Shown one piece after another: positions 29,835 to 39,604 of a DNA stretch of 64,000 bases. Location of the stretch: contig JACQEP010000016.1 of NCBI GenBank assembly GCA_016200485.1, positions 203,067 through 267,066 of the forward strand. Direction: 5' to 3'. This DNA is from Gammaproteobacteria bacterium. Its GTDB lineage: Bacteria; Pseudomonadota; Gammaproteobacteria; Tenderiales; Tenderiaceae. A program made the translations under genes and the position numbers. The first letter of the stretch is position 1. The number at the start of each line of letters is the position of its first letter. The notes under the pieces were generated by a model that had not been told where the DNA came from, made no database searches, and saw only the letters and a list, made by a program, of their open reading frames with translations.

Positions 29835-32000
29835 TTATTCAAAATGATATCGGGCTTCTAGATATCCACCACGGCCTTCAAGGGGATAATCATCCGGGAT
29901 TGAACCATTGCTGGGTTCACGTGCATCTTGGTCAAACAGGTTGCGTATCCCTGCTGCCAATTCCCAGGAATTGTTGACCGGCGCATATCGTAGCGCGGCA
30001 TCTACGGTCGTATAATCGCCGATTTCTGCACGAGCAGGTGTTTCGGTAGCACGCGCCCGATCTGCCACCCAATTGACCTGCCCAGACATTATCCAGGCGG
30101 GTATAAATTTCCAAACGGCCGCCACATTCGCGTGTCGCCGTGGCGCATCAATCACTATTGCGCCCGTCTTTTTGTCTTCCGAATGTTGAAACGCCATATT
30201 ACCTTTAACTGTTAAGGCCTGTGTCGCTTGCCAGGTCAACTCAATCTCTATCCCTCGACCTTTTTGGCTTCTGGCATTTTGTGCCACATTATTACTGTCA
30301 AATTCAATCAAACGATCCACGTCATAACCGTATAAACTCCACACCGTTTGCAATTCAAAAGAAGGCCGGTAATCGAAAGCCAGCTCTATCATATCAATGA
30401 TTTCTGGTTCAAGATTTCGATTGCCACTTATCGCCGGATTATTCTGAAAATAGAGATCTGTCACGCTCGGTGCGCGGAAGGCACGGCCATAAAGCAATTT
30501 GGTCGTGAGGTTGTAGTCCGTCGCCCACACTAATGCTAAGCGTGGATTAGTCGTGTTGCCAAAATCGCTGTAATTGTCATGGCGTACGCCTGCCGTCAAC
30601 TCCCAATCCGGTGCCACCCGCCATTCGTCTTGTAGCGATAGATAATGCACACTTCTTGTCACATCCGGGGAGAAAATAACGGCGGACCTTCCTGTAACAT
30701 CCGTTAATGCGCCACTAATTGGACTAACAGTGCCGTCGATGATACCCGGACCGAAGTTCTGGGTTGCTCGCGCCTCGAACTCACTCCTATTGTATCCAAG
30801 CGCCATTCTCAGCAGATGATTATCGATGCCATCATAATTAACCACCGCTTCTAAATAGGTATTTTTCTCTGTACCCCCGGGGTTGCCAAACATGCCTTCG
30901 GGAAAGCTCACCATACACACCGGCCCAAACACTGGGTGATTCGTCGGTACGACGCACGCGACCGGCGTTGTCAACAGATTGCCGTCAGCACCAATGGGAA
31001 GACTGGCGCCTGGCGGGAACAATCGAAAATTTTCATCCTGATCCATGATGCGATAGGACATATGCGCATCGAGCTTCCAATGTGGCGCAAGCTCAGCGCC
31101 CGAGTAATCTACTTTTCCGCTATATTGGCCTACATCCTGCCAGCCATAAGTATCCAATGCCTGCGCTGCGCCCGGGCCAACGCCGGCGTCGCCCAAATTC
31201 CAGCTGTTAAACCAGATATTCCAGTGGTCATTGCTGACAGTGATGGACGTGTTCAGCAATTCGTAGCGAGTTTCCAATGGACCCGGAGTCAGGCTGGCAT
31301 GGGTGCCAAATAGAGTATCAAACGTTTTTTGCAAATCCGACTTTACGATGCGCCCACGGTCGCCATCACTGTGGCTATATTCCATACTGAGCGCGACATC
31401 CCATAGACCTAACTTGATACCATCCTGCACCCAGACATCTTTGGTATCAAATGAACCCGCCCGCGCCCCTACCTGAATTCCTCCAATATCAGAGGCCTCT
31501 TTGGTAATCACATTGATGACACCGGCAAAGGCATCCGCCCCAAACACGGCGGAACCGGGGCCACGAATCACTTCGATACGAGCGATATTCTCTACTGGCA
31601 ATTTAAATAATGGTGGGCGACCGCCGGTAAGAATGTCATTAAATTGCAACCCATTTACCAACAAAAGAACCTGTGGGTTCTGGCCAGTATGAATCCCACG
31701 TATCGAATAAAGACTGTTGTTTCGATTAAATGATCGCGACACATGCAGCCCTGGCACAGATTCTAACGCTTCATCCAGCGTGCGCCAGCCCATGGCTTTA
31801 ATTTCTTTGGCGGTGATGACGCTGGCAACGGAGGGAGCGAGGTGTATCGGTTTGGCGGTGCCTGTTGCGATTTCTACGACTTCTTCGTTTTCGTAGAGCA
31901 GCATCAAGTCGGGTTCGGCGGCGGCGAGCATCTCCGCCGCTGCAGCCTGCACCCCGAGCCCCATGATTACCACCGGCAATAATCGCGCGTACCTTGGCAT
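29835..32000 (-). CDS. TonB-dependent outer-membrane receptor
   Basis: 721 residues from the ATG at 32000, which follows a strong GGGGGAG ribosome site. Signal peptide about 1-23 (VQAAAA). A possible TonB box (EEVVEIATG) is followed by the plug domain (about 55-175, with VASVITAKEIKAMGWRTLDE and IARIEVIRGPGSAVFGADAF), then the 22-strand barrel, ending with NLFDQDAREP and the terminal aromatic motif ARYHFE. It imports a ligand across the outer membrane using TonB energy. Its place in an operon with a ThDP enzyme and two citrate-synthase-like genes suggests that it takes up the product or a complex of it. No Fur box was identified by eye. Confidence 0.93.
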   Translation of the reverse strand: MPRYARLLPVVIMGLGVQAAAAEMLAAAEPDLMLLYENEEVVEIATGTAKPIHLAPSVASVITAKEIKAMGWRTLDEALESVPGLHVSRSFNRNNSLYSIRGIHTGQNPQVLLLVNGLQFNDILTGGRPPLFKLPVENIARIEVIRGPGSAVFGADAFAGVINVITKEASDIGGIQVGARAGSFDTKDVWVQDGIKLGLWDVALSMEYSHSDGDRGRIVKSDLQKTFDTLFGTHASLTPGPLETRYELLNTSITVSNDHWNIWFNSWNLGDAGVGPGAAQALDTYGWQDVGQYSGKVDYSGAELAPHWKLDAHMSYRIMDQDENFRLFPPGASLPIGADGNLLTTPVACVVPTNHPVFGPVCMVSFPEGMFGNPGGTEKNTYLEAVVNYDGIDNHLLRMALGYNRSEFEARATQNFGPGIIDGTVSPISGALTDVTGRSAVIFSPDVTRSVHYLSLQDEWRVAPDWELTAGVRHDNYSDFGNTTNPRLALVWATDYNLTTKLLYGRAFRAPSVTDLYFQNNPAISGNRNLEPEIIDMIELAFDYRPSFELQTVWSLYGYDVDRLIEFDSNNVAQNARSQKGRGIEIELTWQATQALTVKGNMAFQHSEDKKTGAIVIDAPRRHANVAAVWKFIPAWIMSGQVNWVADRARATETPARAEIGDYTTVDAALRYAPVNNSWELAAGIRNLFDQDAREPSNGSIPDDYPLEGRGGYLEARYHFE

Positions 32001-32116
32001 CAACTCCCCCGCTGAGTTAGTCCATCGCCACAAACCTGTGATCAATCCAGTTGTTAATATAGCCTAAAAATATTTATCACGTTTGTTATATATAATCCAC
32101 TGCCTCTTTATAAGAA

Positions 32117-33958
32117 TCACGCTAAGCTATTATTACGGCGAAGCGTCTTAACTCGCACCCCCATCGGCGGCACCTCTTCGGGATCGATATAGATATCGAG
32201 TACGCATGGCACTGTGGTCTGATACCGCGCATTCAAATCGAGTTGGGCAAAGTCTTCTGGCGTTTTAACGGTATACCCAACCGCTCCCATTGCACGCGCC
32301 ATGGCTGCAAAATCCACCGGCGGCAATTCATAACCAATGGGTTCCGCACCACCCAGGCGCTGACCATGCTTGACCATGCCTAACGCTTGATCATTGAGCA
32401 CGATAAAAATTACTGGCAGACGTTCCTGAATTGCTGTCGTCAACTCTTGCCCGCTCATCAGCCAACTGCCATCGCCGGTAATGCACACTACTGGCTCGCC
32501 GGGACAACCCAATGCTGTTCCCACTGCTGCGCCAATCGCCCAGCCCATGGCGCCAAAGCCAAAGCCAATCCGCTGCATACCGGTGCTGCGCAGCAGCAAA
32601 TAATGGGTTGCCCACGCCCAGGCATTGCCGGCATCGATGATATAACGCGTATTTTTGGGCAGTCGCTGCGCCAATTCGCGCATGACGCGTTGTGGCTTTA
32701 AAGGAACAGCATCGGAATCACATTGCGCGGGATCTCGCAGCTCAACCGTTTCTGGCATATAATTTTTTTGATTATTACTGTTATCGCCAACCTCAATGTG
32801 ACGCATTCGCTTTGGGCTGGTAATCAATAAGTCTTTTTGCAGATTGGCAAATAGCGCACGCACGTCACTCAATACGTGCAGACATGCCATTGGTGAGCGT
32901 GAAAAGTCTTCCAGCGTTCCCGTAATATGGACCAGCTTGTGATTGAGCAGCCGCCGATCCCAGCTTGCCGTTGATAATTCACTCAGCGACGTGCCCACCG
33001 CAATCACCAGATCGACATCATTATCCATCAAGGTATCAAAAGCACTGGCATGGCCTGCAAACCCAAAAACACCGCGATAGAGCGGATGATAAGCATTGAC
33101 CCAGGACTTACCCGCTGGCGTTGTAATCATGGGAATATGATTGTGTTCAGCAAGTGAAACAATGATATCTATCGCGTGGCGGCTACCCGCGCCCAGAAAG
33201 AAAACAGGGTTACGCGCGGCCTTGATTGCTGACAACAGCGCATCGTATGAACTCTCGTCAATCGCCTTAGGCTGGCGGAAGAGGTGCGCCAGTTGGTAGG
33301 CAGTGATATCCGTTTCCAGCGGCGTATTCATGATATCCATTGGAATACTCAAATGCACCGGGCCGCGCGGCCGTCGAAACGCATGCAGCAGCGCCATATT
33401 GAGCTTGCCTTCAACCTGCTCTGGGTGTGACACCAGACTGTTATAGCGCGTGCAGTGCTCGAACATGCCAACGATATCGACGGCATCACTGGAAGACTCC
33501 TGCAAACCCAGCTTGCCGAAGTTCGGCAACGCCGTTTGTGGCGTGATCACCAGCATTGGTATGCGGTCAGCATAAGCTGATGCCACGCCGGTGATGAGAT
33601 TGGTCGCGCCTGGCCCGGTGGTGGCGCAACACACACCGATCTTGCCGGTTTCACGGGCATAACCATCGGCCATGAAGGCAGCCCCGCTTTCATGGCGGGC
33701 GATGACTGCCTGAATGGAACGTGAGGTTCGCCGCTGGCGTAACGGAATCATCGAATTCTTTTTCTTTTGGTGTGCACTATCCTCCAGCGGCGAGCGCATT
33801 TGCCTGGCGATGGCGTTATACAGCGGCTCAATCGCGCCGCCCGGCACGCCAAAGATATAGCCTGCGTCTATTTCGATGAGATAGCTTAAAATCAGATCCG
33901 CATAGGTGTACTGGCCAATGCTGCCCGACGATTCGACACTGATCGCGCTTTTGGTCAT
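32117..33958 (-). CDS. Thiamine diphosphate-dependent enzyme, acetolactate synthase-like
   Basis: 613 residues from the ATG at 33958 (AGGGA 6 bases upstream; an ATG at 33979 is possible). Three-domain ThDP enzyme: N-terminal PYR domain with the catalytic Glu in RHESGAAFMADGYAR and GPGATNLITG, a central Rossmann-like domain (VFFLGAGSRHA), and the PP domain with GDGSWLMSGQELTTA and the Asn in IVLNDQALGM. Most like acetolactate synthase large subunit/acyloin-forming enzymes, but no small subunit is nearby. An insertion around residues 58-80 (HQKKKNSMIPLRQRRTSRS) is unusual for the family. First gene of the accessory operon. Confidence 0.85.
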   Translation of the reverse strand: MTKSAISVESSGSIGQYTYADLILSYLIEIDAGYIFGVPGGAIEPLYNAIARQMRSPLEDSAHQKKKNSMIPLRQRRTSRSIQAVIARHESGAAFMADGYARETGKIGVCCATTGPGATNLITGVASAYADRIPMLVITPQTALPNFGKLGLQESSSDAVDIVGMFEHCTRYNSLVSHPEQVEGKLNMALLHAFRRPRGPVHLSIPMDIMNTPLETDITAYQLAHLFRQPKAIDESSYDALLSAIKAARNPVFFLGAGSRHAIDIIVSLAEHNHIPMITTPAGKSWVNAYHPLYRGVFGFAGHASAFDTLMDNDVDLVIAVGTSLSELSTASWDRRLLNHKLVHITGTLEDFSRSPMACLHVLSDVRALFANLQKDLLITSPKRMRHIEVGDNSNNQKNYMPETVELRDPAQCDSDAVPLKPQRVMRELAQRLPKNTRYIIDAGNAWAWATHYLLLRSTGMQRIGFGFGAMGWAIGAAVGTALGCPGEPVVCITGDGSWLMSGQELTTAIQERLPVIFIVLNDQALGMVKHGQRLGGAEPIGYELPPVDFAAMARAMGAVGYTVKTPEDFAQLDLNARYQTTVPCVLDIYIDPEEVPPMGVRVKTLRRNNSLA

Positions 33959-34073
33959 AACATCCCTATCAATTATCATGCAATCGAGGTGGTTAAGTTA
34001 TCGGTTAATTGTTAATTAGGTTTAACACTTTACTCAGGCATACTCCAAATTATCTATCATTATACTCGGGAAT

Positions 34074-34108
34074 AAAAAATCCCAGCCATGTTGCCCTGGC
34101 TGGGATTT
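34074..34108 (-). terminator. Terminator of fbp
   Basis: Stem AAATCCCAGCC / GGCTGGGATTT with a 10-base loop; on the minus strand it is followed by a run of T. It lies 27 bases past the fbp stop. Confidence 0.85.
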
Positions 34109-34135
34109 ATCATGCATCAAAAAATGCGGTGTTGT

Positions 34136-35137
34136 TTACTTGTGGTAAGAAACCACACGCTCAACTTCAGTCTTGGAGCCCAAGATCACCGGCACGCGCT
34201 GGTGAATACCCTTCGGCTTCATACTCATGATGCGCTCATGGCCGGTGCTGGAGACACCGCCCGCTTGCTCAACGATGAACGACATGGGGTTGGCTTCGTA
34301 CATCAGACGCAGCTTGCCGCCCTTGTCTTTCATCTTGCTGTCCAGCGGATACATGAAGATGCCGCCGCGCGTCAGGATGCGATGAACTTCAGCGACCATT
34401 GAGGCGACCCAACGCATGTTGAAGTCCTTGCCGCGAGGGCCGTCTTTACCTTGCAGGCATTCTTCGACATAGCGTTGCACGGGTTTTTCCCAGAACCGCT
34501 GATTCGAGGCATTGATGGCGAATTCTTTAGTCTCTTCTGGAATGCGCATATTCGGATGCGTCAGAATAAATTCACCGACGTTGCGATCGAGCGTGAAGCC
34601 ATTCGCGCCGTTACCGGTGGTCAACACCAGCATGGTGGACGGCCCATACAGCGCGTAACCGGCGCAGATTTGTTGCGTGCCGGGCTGCAGAAAATCTTCA
34701 ACCTTCGGATCGGTCACGCCTTCGGGGCAACGCAGGATCGAGAAGATGGTGCCAACGGAAATGTTAACGTCGATGTTGGAAGAACCATCGAGCGGATCGA
34801 ACAGCATCAGATATTTGCCACGCGGATATTGCGGCGGAATCGGATAGATGTCGTCCATTTCTTCGGAGGCCATCGCCGCCAGGTGACCGGCCCATTCGTT
34901 GGACTTGAGCACCACTTCATTGGTAATCACGTCCAGTTTCTTCTGCGTTTCGCCTTGAACGTTTTCGCTCTCGGCCGAACCCAGCACGCCAATCAGTGCG
35001 CCTTTGTTGACCGCATTCGAAATCACCTTGCAGGCGGTGACGATGTCGTTAAGCAGCGAGGTGAAGTCGCCAGTGGCGTTGGGCAGGCGGCGCTGCTCCT
35101 CGATGATGAACTGTGTCAGTGATACCCCGTTGTGCAT
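34136..35137 (-). CDS. fbp: Fructose-1,6-bisphosphatase class I
   Basis: 333 residues from the ATG at 35137, which has AAGGA 8 bases upstream; the much longer reading frame to 35443 runs into repeat DNA. The metal-binding signature is intact ([16 protein letters not shown]), as are MASEEMDD and the substrate-binding [20 protein letters not shown]. It hydrolyses fructose 1,6-bisphosphate to fructose 6-phosphate in gluconeogenesis and, where present, the Calvin cycle. No other Calvin-cycle gene is in the window. Single-gene unit with its own terminator. Confidence 0.97.
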   Translation of the reverse strand: MHNGVSLTQFIIEEQRRLPNATGDFTSLLNDIVTACKVISNAVNKGALIGVLGSAESENVQGETQKKLDVITNEVVLKSNEWAGHLAAMASEEMDDIYPIPPQYPRGKYLMLFDPLDGSSNIDVNISVGTIFSILRCPEGVTDPKVEDFLQPGTQQICAGYALYGPSTMLVLTTGNGANGFTLDRNVGEFILTHPNMRIPEETKEFAINASNQRFWEKPVQRYVEECLQGKDGPRGKDFNMRWVASMVAEVHRILTRGGIFMYPLDSKMKDKGGKLRLMYEANPMSFIVEQAGGVSSTGHERIMSMKPKGIHQRVPVILGSKTEVERVVSYHK

Positions 35138-35555
35138 ACTGTGTTCCTTATATTTAGAGACTAGAAATCGGGTCAGAATCTGTGTGAGCCCGCTATTATA
35201 AGGAGAACCGGGGGACGGGGAAAGTAAAGCCGGCTGCCAAAGCACTGAAAAAATCTCTACCCCCTCCTCCTTGAAGGAGGAGGGGTGCCCCGAAAGGGTG
35301 CGAATGCATGGATGCACGAGGTAGGGCAACGCAGGGAGCGGTGCCGAGGGTGGTGGTTTTAAAAGTTCAAACCACCCCGGCGCTACGCGCCACATCCCGC
35401 CCAGGGTGCGCACGCGCACCCGTTCGTCGGGAAAAAAGTCCACCGGACCTTTTTCTTTCCCTCCTCACCCTTATCCAAGGAGGGGATAAACACCGGTTTT
35501 TCTAACCCCGCTTTCCCCTTTCATCTTTTCCCTTTTCCCTTTACCCTAGCCACCC
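35138..35555. other. Repeat-rich intergenic region between fbp and rlmI
   Basis: 418 bases with no plausible gene. It contains a hairpin near 35262-35287 (CCCCTCCTCC / GGAGGAGGGG around TTGAA), GGGTGCG-type short inverted repeats near 35410-35430, and a pyrimidine-rich stretch at about 35511-35545 that is repeated upstream of lgt. It looks like stacked small dispersed elements. Confidence 0.6.
35511..35545 (+). repeat. Pyrimidine-rich repeat upstream of rlmI
   Basis: Carries the core CCCTTTCATCTTTTCCCTTT. A second copy at 36842-36873 sits upstream of the lgt start, and an inverted relative lies near 36764-36788. The strand shown lacks a Shine-Dalgarno sequence before either start codon. Confidence 0.6.
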
Positions 35556-36749
35556 ATGAGCCTACCCCCACTCCAACTCAAGCGTAACGAAGGTCGCCGC
35601 CTGCGCGCCGGCCACCTCTGGGTATTCAGCAATGAGATCGATACCACCCGCACGCCGTTATCTGCCTTCGAGCCTGGCCAGGACGTGGAACTCATTGATG
35701 ATTCTGGCAAATTCCTGGGCCATGCCTATGTCAACCCAAACTCTTTGATCTGCGCCCGCATCGTTTCGCGCGAGCGGGATTACCCGGCTTCCGCCAGCTT
35801 GATCACGCACCGGCTCAACATCGCCCTGTCGCTGCGCGAGCGCCTGTTCGCCCATCCTTATTACCGGCTGGTGTATGGGGAAGGCGATGGCCTACCCGGC
35901 TTGGTCGTCGATCGTTTTGGCGATGTACTTAGCGTCCAGATCACCACCTTTGGCATGGAAAAGCGGCGCGATGAAATCATTGCTTGCCTCGACAAGCTGC
36001 TGCGACCCAAGGCGATCATTTTGCGCAATGACAGCTCGATCCGCGAAATGGAAGGCTTGCCACGTTACGTGGAGGTCGCCCACGGCACAGCGCCGGAGTT
36101 GCTGGATGTCATCGAAAACGACTGCCGTTTTCAGGCTCCTGCACAAACCGGCCAGAAAACCGGCTGGTTTTATGATCATCGCCTGAACCGCGGCCGATTA
36201 ACACATTATGTGAAAGATTTGCGGGTGCTGGATGTGTTCAGCTATATGGGCGGCTGGGGCATCCCGGCGGCAGTGGCCGGTGCGCGCGAAGTGCTGTGCA
36301 TCGACGAATCCAATCTCGCCATCGATCAAATCCATAACAATGCGGCCTTGAATAATGTCGGTGACCGCGTCGCCACTTTGCATGGCGATGCCTTTGATGC
36401 GCTCAAGCAGTTGCGCGCCGAGCGCGAGCATTTCGATGTCATCGTCCTCGACCCGCCGGCCTTTATCAAACGCAAAAAAGATATTGCCAAGGGCACTGAG
36501 GCCTATCGCCGCCTGAATCAAATGGCGATGCAGGTGCTGAGCAAGGACGGCATTCTGGTCTCCGCCTCCTGTTCCTATCACATGGATCGTGATGAGCTGC
36601 GGCAGCAGGTGTTGCAGGCGGCGCGCCATATCGACCGCAACGTGGTGATACTCGAACAGGGCCATCAGGGGCCGGACCATCCGGTGCATCCGGCCATCCC
36701 GGAGACGGATTATTTGAAGGCGTTTATTTGCCGAGTCACGCCGATTTAA
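35556..36749 (+). CDS. rlmI: 23S rRNA m5C1962 methyltransferase
   Basis: 397 residues. N-terminal PUA-type RNA-binding domain ([16 protein letters not shown], about 1-75), a linker domain with [18 protein letters not shown], and a Rossmann methyltransferase with [24 protein letters not shown] (SAM site), [15 protein letters not shown] and the cysteine in SASCSYHM. The order and signature loops are those of RlmI, which methylates cytosine 1962 of 23S rRNA. No Shine-Dalgarno sequence precedes the ATG; a pyrimidine-rich repeat is there instead. Confidence 0.92.
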   Translation: MSLPPLQLKRNEGRRLRAGHLWVFSNEIDTTRTPLSAFEPGQDVELIDDSGKFLGHAYVNPNSLICARIVSRERDYPASASLITHRLNIALSLRERLFAHPYYRLVYGEGDGLPGLVVDRFGDVLSVQITTFGMEKRRDEIIACLDKLLRPKAIILRNDSSIREMEGLPRYVEVAHGTAPELLDVIENDCRFQAPAQTGQKTGWFYDHRLNRGRLTHYVKDLRVLDVFSYMGGWGIPAAVAGAREVLCIDESNLAIDQIHNNAALNNVGDRVATLHGDAFDALKQLRAEREHFDVIVLDPPAFIKRKKDIAKGTEAYRRLNQMAMQVLSKDGILVSASCSYHMDRDELRQQVLQAARHIDRNVVILEQGHQGPDHPVHPAIPETDYLKAFICRVTPI

Positions 36750-36841
36750 GTCAGGGCCGAAAGGGAAAGATACAAGGGAAAAGGGAATGAGCGCGCATTG
36801 CGCGCTAAATATTTTTAACCGTCGGCCTTCGGCCGACTCAT

Positions 36842-36873
36842 CCCCTTTACCCTTTCATCTTTTCCCTTTTCCC
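36842..36873 (+). repeat. Pyrimidine-rich repeat upstream of lgt
   Basis: Second copy of the CCCTTTCATCTTTTCCCTTT element, ending 15 bases before the lgt ATG. The 36757-36788 stretch holds a related sequence in inverted orientation (AAAGGGAAAGATACAAGGG). Confidence 0.6.
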
Positions 36874-36888
36874 GAGTATCCTACGCCC

Positions 36889-37665
36889 ATGCTGACCTAT
36901 CCCCAAATCGACCCCGTCGCCCTTCATCTCGGCCCGCTCAAAGTTCACTGGTACGGCTTGATGTACCTAATCGGCTTTGCCGCCGCCTGGTGGTTGGGAC
37001 AATACCGCGCCCGCAAGCCTGGCGCCATTTTGCAGCCGGAACAAATCAGTGACCTGATATTCTATTGCGCCCTGGGCGCGGTGCTTGGCGGCCGTATCGG
37101 CTATGTGCTGTTTTATGATCTCGGCGTTTACCTGGAACACCCCGCCAATATCTTTAAAGTCTGGGAAGGTGGCATGTCGTTCCACGGCGGGATGATCGGC
37201 GTGATTACGGCGATGCTGATCTATGGCCGCAAGGTGCAGCGCGGATTTTTTGAACTGATGGATTTCGTCGCACCATTGGTGCCGATTGGCTTAGGTGCCG
37301 GCCGCATCGGTAATTTCATCAACGGCGAACTCTGGGGCAAGGTCACTGATGTGCCGTGGGCGATGATCTTTCCCCACGGCGGGCCACTGCCACGCCACCC
37401 GTCGCAGTTATATCAGGCCTTTCTCGAAGGCGCGGTTCTGTTCCTGATTCTCTGGTTTTATTCGCGTAAACCAAGACCCACCATGGCCGTGTCTGGACTC
37501 TTTCTGCTGTGCTATGGTGTGTTTCGATTTGCGGTGGAATTTGCCCGCCAACCCGACGCCCAGCTCGGTTATCTCGCCTTCGGCTGGCTAACCATGGGCC
37601 AGGTGTTATCGACGCCGATGATCCTCGGCGGTGTCGGTTTGATGGTGTGGGCGTATCGGCGATAA
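36889..37665 (+). CDS. lgt: Prolipoprotein diacylglyceryl transferase
   Basis: 258 residues from the ATG at 36889; the extension to 36787 is repeat DNA. Seven-TM inner-membrane enzyme with the Lgt signature [17 protein letters not shown] and the essential [16 protein letters not shown] and [13 protein letters not shown] segments. It moves a diacylglyceryl group from phosphatidylglycerol to the lipobox cysteine of prolipoproteins; the M48 protease at 39.6 kb is a likely client. A 28-bp palindrome begins 14 bases after its stop. Confidence 0.97.
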   Translation: MLTYPQIDPVALHLGPLKVHWYGLMYLIGFAAAWWLGQYRARKPGAILQPEQISDLIFYCALGAVLGGRIGYVLFYDLGVYLEHPANIFKVWEGGMSFHGGMIGVITAMLIYGRKVQRGFFELMDFVAPLVPIGLGAGRIGNFINGELWGKVTDVPWAMIFPHGGPLPRHPSQLYQAFLEGAVLFLILWFYSRKPRPTMAVSGLFLLCYGVFRFAVEFARQPDAQLGYLAFGWLTMGQVLSTPMILGGVGLMVWAYRR

Positions 37666-37678
37666 GGGAAATGAACCC

Positions 37679-37706
37679 GTAGGGGCACGGCGCGCCGTGC
37701 CCCTAC
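37679..37706. repeat. 28-bp palindrome (GTAGGGGC family) between lgt and thyA
   Basis: Perfect palindrome, identical to the copies inside thiE and at the end of the ankyrin gene. Confidence 0.9.
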
Positions 37707-37786
37707 CAAATGCCGTCTGGCACCATAATTTTAGAGTCGATACAAATATTTGCAGTTATCATCAAATTTATAGCCGGATATAAAAC

Positions 37787-38581
37787 ATGCAGCAATACCT
37801 TGATTTAATGAGACATGTGCATCAGCACGGCACCCGCAAGGAAGATCGCACCGGTACCGGCACCGTCAGCGTCTTTGGTTATCAAATGCGCTTCGACCTG
37901 GCCCAGGGCTTCCCGCTGGTCACCACCAAGAAGCTGCACCTGCGCTCCATCATCCATGAACTGCTCTGGTTCCTGAAGGGCGAAACCAACACCCGTTACC
38001 TGAAAGATAACGGCGTCAGCATCTGGGATGAGTGGGCTGATGCCGACGGCGAACTGGGGCCAGTGTATGGTTATCAGTGGCGGTCATGGCCGACAGCCGA
38101 TGGCCGTCACATCGACCAGATCAACCAAGTGGTTGAGCAGATCAAGCGCACGCCCGACTCGCGGCGGCTGATCGTCAGCGCCTGGAATGTGGGCGAGATC
38201 GAGCACATGGCGCTGCCACCGTGTCATGCCTTCTTCCAGTTCTATGTTGCTGAGGGTCGATTGTCCTGCCAGCTCTATCAACGCAGCGCCGACATCTTTC
38301 TCGGCGTGCCGTTCAACATCGCTTCCTATGCCCTGCTCACCTTAATGGTGGCGCAGGTCACTGGGCTCAAGCCGGGCGAGTTTATCCATACCCTGGGTGA
38401 CGCCCATTTGTATTCCAATCACCTGGAACAGGTGCAAACCCAACTGGCGCGTGAACCCTATCCGCTGCCGAAAATGAAACTCAATCCGGCGGTGAACAGT
38501 ATCTTCGATTTTAAATTTGAGGACTTTGAGCTGGTGGATTATCAGTGCCATCCGCATATCAAGGCACCGGTGGCGGTGTGA
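37787..38581 (+). CDS. thyA: Thymidylate synthase
   Basis: 264 residues, the same length as E. coli Thy[19 protein letters not shown], the catalytic cysteine in [13 protein letters not shown] (about residue 146), [20 protein letters not shown] and HIKAPVAV at the C-terminus. It makes dTMP from dUMP using methylene-tetrahydrofolate, which is oxidised to dihydrofolate; folA downstream restores it. lgt-thyA-folA order is common in gammaproteobacteria. Between thyA and folA lies a CTCACCCCAACCCTCTCCC-type intergenic repeat hairpin. Confidence 0.98.
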   Translation: MQQYLDLMRHVHQHGTRKEDRTGTGTVSVFGYQMRFDLAQGFPLVTTKKLHLRSIIHELLWFLKGETNTRYLKDNGVSIWDEWADADGELGPVYGYQWRSWPTADGRHIDQINQVVEQIKRTPDSRRLIVSAWNVGEIEHMALPPCHAFFQFYVAEGRLSCQLYQRSADIFLGVPFNIASYALLTLMVAQVTGLKPGEFIHTLGDAHLYSNHLEQVQTQLAREPYPLPKMKLNPAVNSIFDFKFEDFELVDYQCHPHIKAPVAV

Positions 38582-38592
38582 TTTTGTATTAA

Positions 38593-38681
38593 GGTTCCTT
38601 CTCCCTCTGGGAGAAGGCCAGGATGAGGGAATATTAATTTCCCCCCTCACCCCAACCCTCTCCCGGAGGGAGAGGGGGACA
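38593..38681. repeat. Intergenic repeat between thyA and folA
   Basis: Two complementary elements: CTTCTCCCTCTGGGAGAAGG (about 38595-38614) and CCCTCTCCC / GGGAGAGGG (about 38658-38680). The second is the CTCACCCCAACCCTCTCCC type often seen in bacterial intergenic DNA. It may fold in the thyA-folA transcript. Confidence 0.6.
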
Positions 38682-38699
38682 ATCGGTAAAGGTAACAGA

Positions 38700-39182
38700 A
38701 TGATTATCTCCCTCATCGCCGCCATGGCCGACAACCGCGTCATCGGCATCGAAAACCGCCTGCCCTGGAACTTGCCCGCGGACATGAAATGGTTCCGCCA
38801 ACACACACTTGGTAAACCGGTGCTGATGGGGCGCAAGACCTTCGAGTCGATCGGCAAACCGCTGCCCAACCGCACCAACATCGTCGTCACCCGCGATGCA
38901 GGCTGGACGGCGGCAGGTTGTGTGGTGGTCAAAGACATCGACGCCGCCTTGCGCGCGGCGAGTGATGCGCCGGAAGTGATGGTCATCGGCGGCGCCTCGT
39001 TCTACGCCCAAATGCTGCCGAAAGCCCAGCGCTTATACCTGACGCTGGTCCACACCGAGATCGAAGGCGATGCCTGGTTTCCGGAAATCAATTTCGCAGA
39101 GTGGCGGGAAATTGAACGGCATGATTATCCGGCGGATGAGGTCAATGGTTACCCCTACAGTTTTGTAATCTACCAACGGTAG
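38700..39182 (+). CDS. folA: Dihydrofolate reductase
   Basis: 160 residues from the ATG at 38700; the frame upstream is repeat DNA and thyA. DHFR blocks: SLIAAMADNRVIG, LPWNLPADMKWFRQHT (with the substrate-binding Asp), VLMGRKTFESIGKPLPNR, VMVIGGASFYAQML. It reduces dihydrofolate to tetrahydrofolate with NADPH. The stop codon TAG is the TAG within the first bases (GTAGGGGC) of a repeat palindrome, so the gene ends inside the element. Confidence 0.97.
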   Translation: MIISLIAAMADNRVIGIENRLPWNLPADMKWFRQHTLGKPVLMGRKTFESIGKPLPNRTNIVVTRDAGWTAAGCVVVKDIDAALRAASDAPEVMVIGGASFYAQMLPKAQRLYLTLVHTEIEGDAWFPEINFAEWREIERHDYPADEVNGYPYSFVIYQR

Positions 39183-39258
39183 GGGCACGGTATGCCCCAC
39201 AACACGCCATATCCAACAACCCACCGTAGGGGCACGGCACACCGTACCCCAACGGTGG
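39179..39258. repeat. Two imperfect GTAGGGGC-family palindromes
   Basis: First copy 39179-39200 (GTAGGGGCA ... TGCCCCAC); second 39221-39258 with arms CCACCGTAGGGGCACGG / CCGTACCCCAACGGTGG around CACA. They lie directly 5' of the transposase remnant; the first supplies the folA stop codon. Confidence 0.8.
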
Positions 39259-39506
39259 AACAATTTGGTCGTCCCGTTTCCGGGTCACTTCCTACCATTG
39301 TCCGATCATTCAAATCCGCCGTTACAAAACGCGTCAACGAATTGCAACAAACACCTGGTGCCACATTATGGCAACGCAATTACTGGGAACGCATCATTCG
39401 CAATGAATCGGAATTGAATCTCATCCGGGAATACATCCGCAATAATCCGGCGCAATGGGAATTGGATCGTCTTTATGTGAACGAACACGACATACCGTTG
39501 GAATGC
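39255..39506 (+). pseudogene. REP-associated tyrosine transposase (RAYT) remnant, C-terminal part
   Basis: About 84 codons translate to a typical RAYT C-terminus: GSLPTIVRSFKSAVTKRVNE, then TPGATLWQRNYWERIIRNE and LIREYIRNNPAQWELD. The N-terminal part with the HUH metal-binding histidines is missing, and the frame runs on through a palindrome and antisense to the M48 gene, so it cannot be a working protein. GTAGGGGC-family palindromes lie on both sides (39179-39258 and 39518-39545), the normal arrangement of a RAYT with its REP sequences. This is the probable origin of the palindrome family, or of part of it. Confidence 0.75.
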
Positions 39507-39517
39507 ACCCCGCACCC

Positions 39518-39604
39518 GTACGGGCACGGCACGCCGTGCCCGTACCAAATCATGCCCTGCACCCCAACATCATGCCCTGCACCCCAACAACACCATGCCC
39601 CTAC
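39518..39604. repeat. REP-like palindrome followed by short direct repeats and a half-palindrome
   Basis: 39518-39545 is a near-perfect palindrome with arms GTACGGGCACGGC / GCCGTGCCCGTAC. From 39551 the unit CATGCCCTGCACCCCAACA is repeated twice. A half-site ATGCCCCTAC ends at 39604 and contains, on the minus strand, the TAG stop codon of the M48 gene. Confidence 0.8.

Noticed and set aside
35138-35443. Long N-terminal extension of fructose-bisphosphatase
   Set aside because: The extension translates repeat DNA; the ATG at 35137 has a proper ribosome site and matches the family start.
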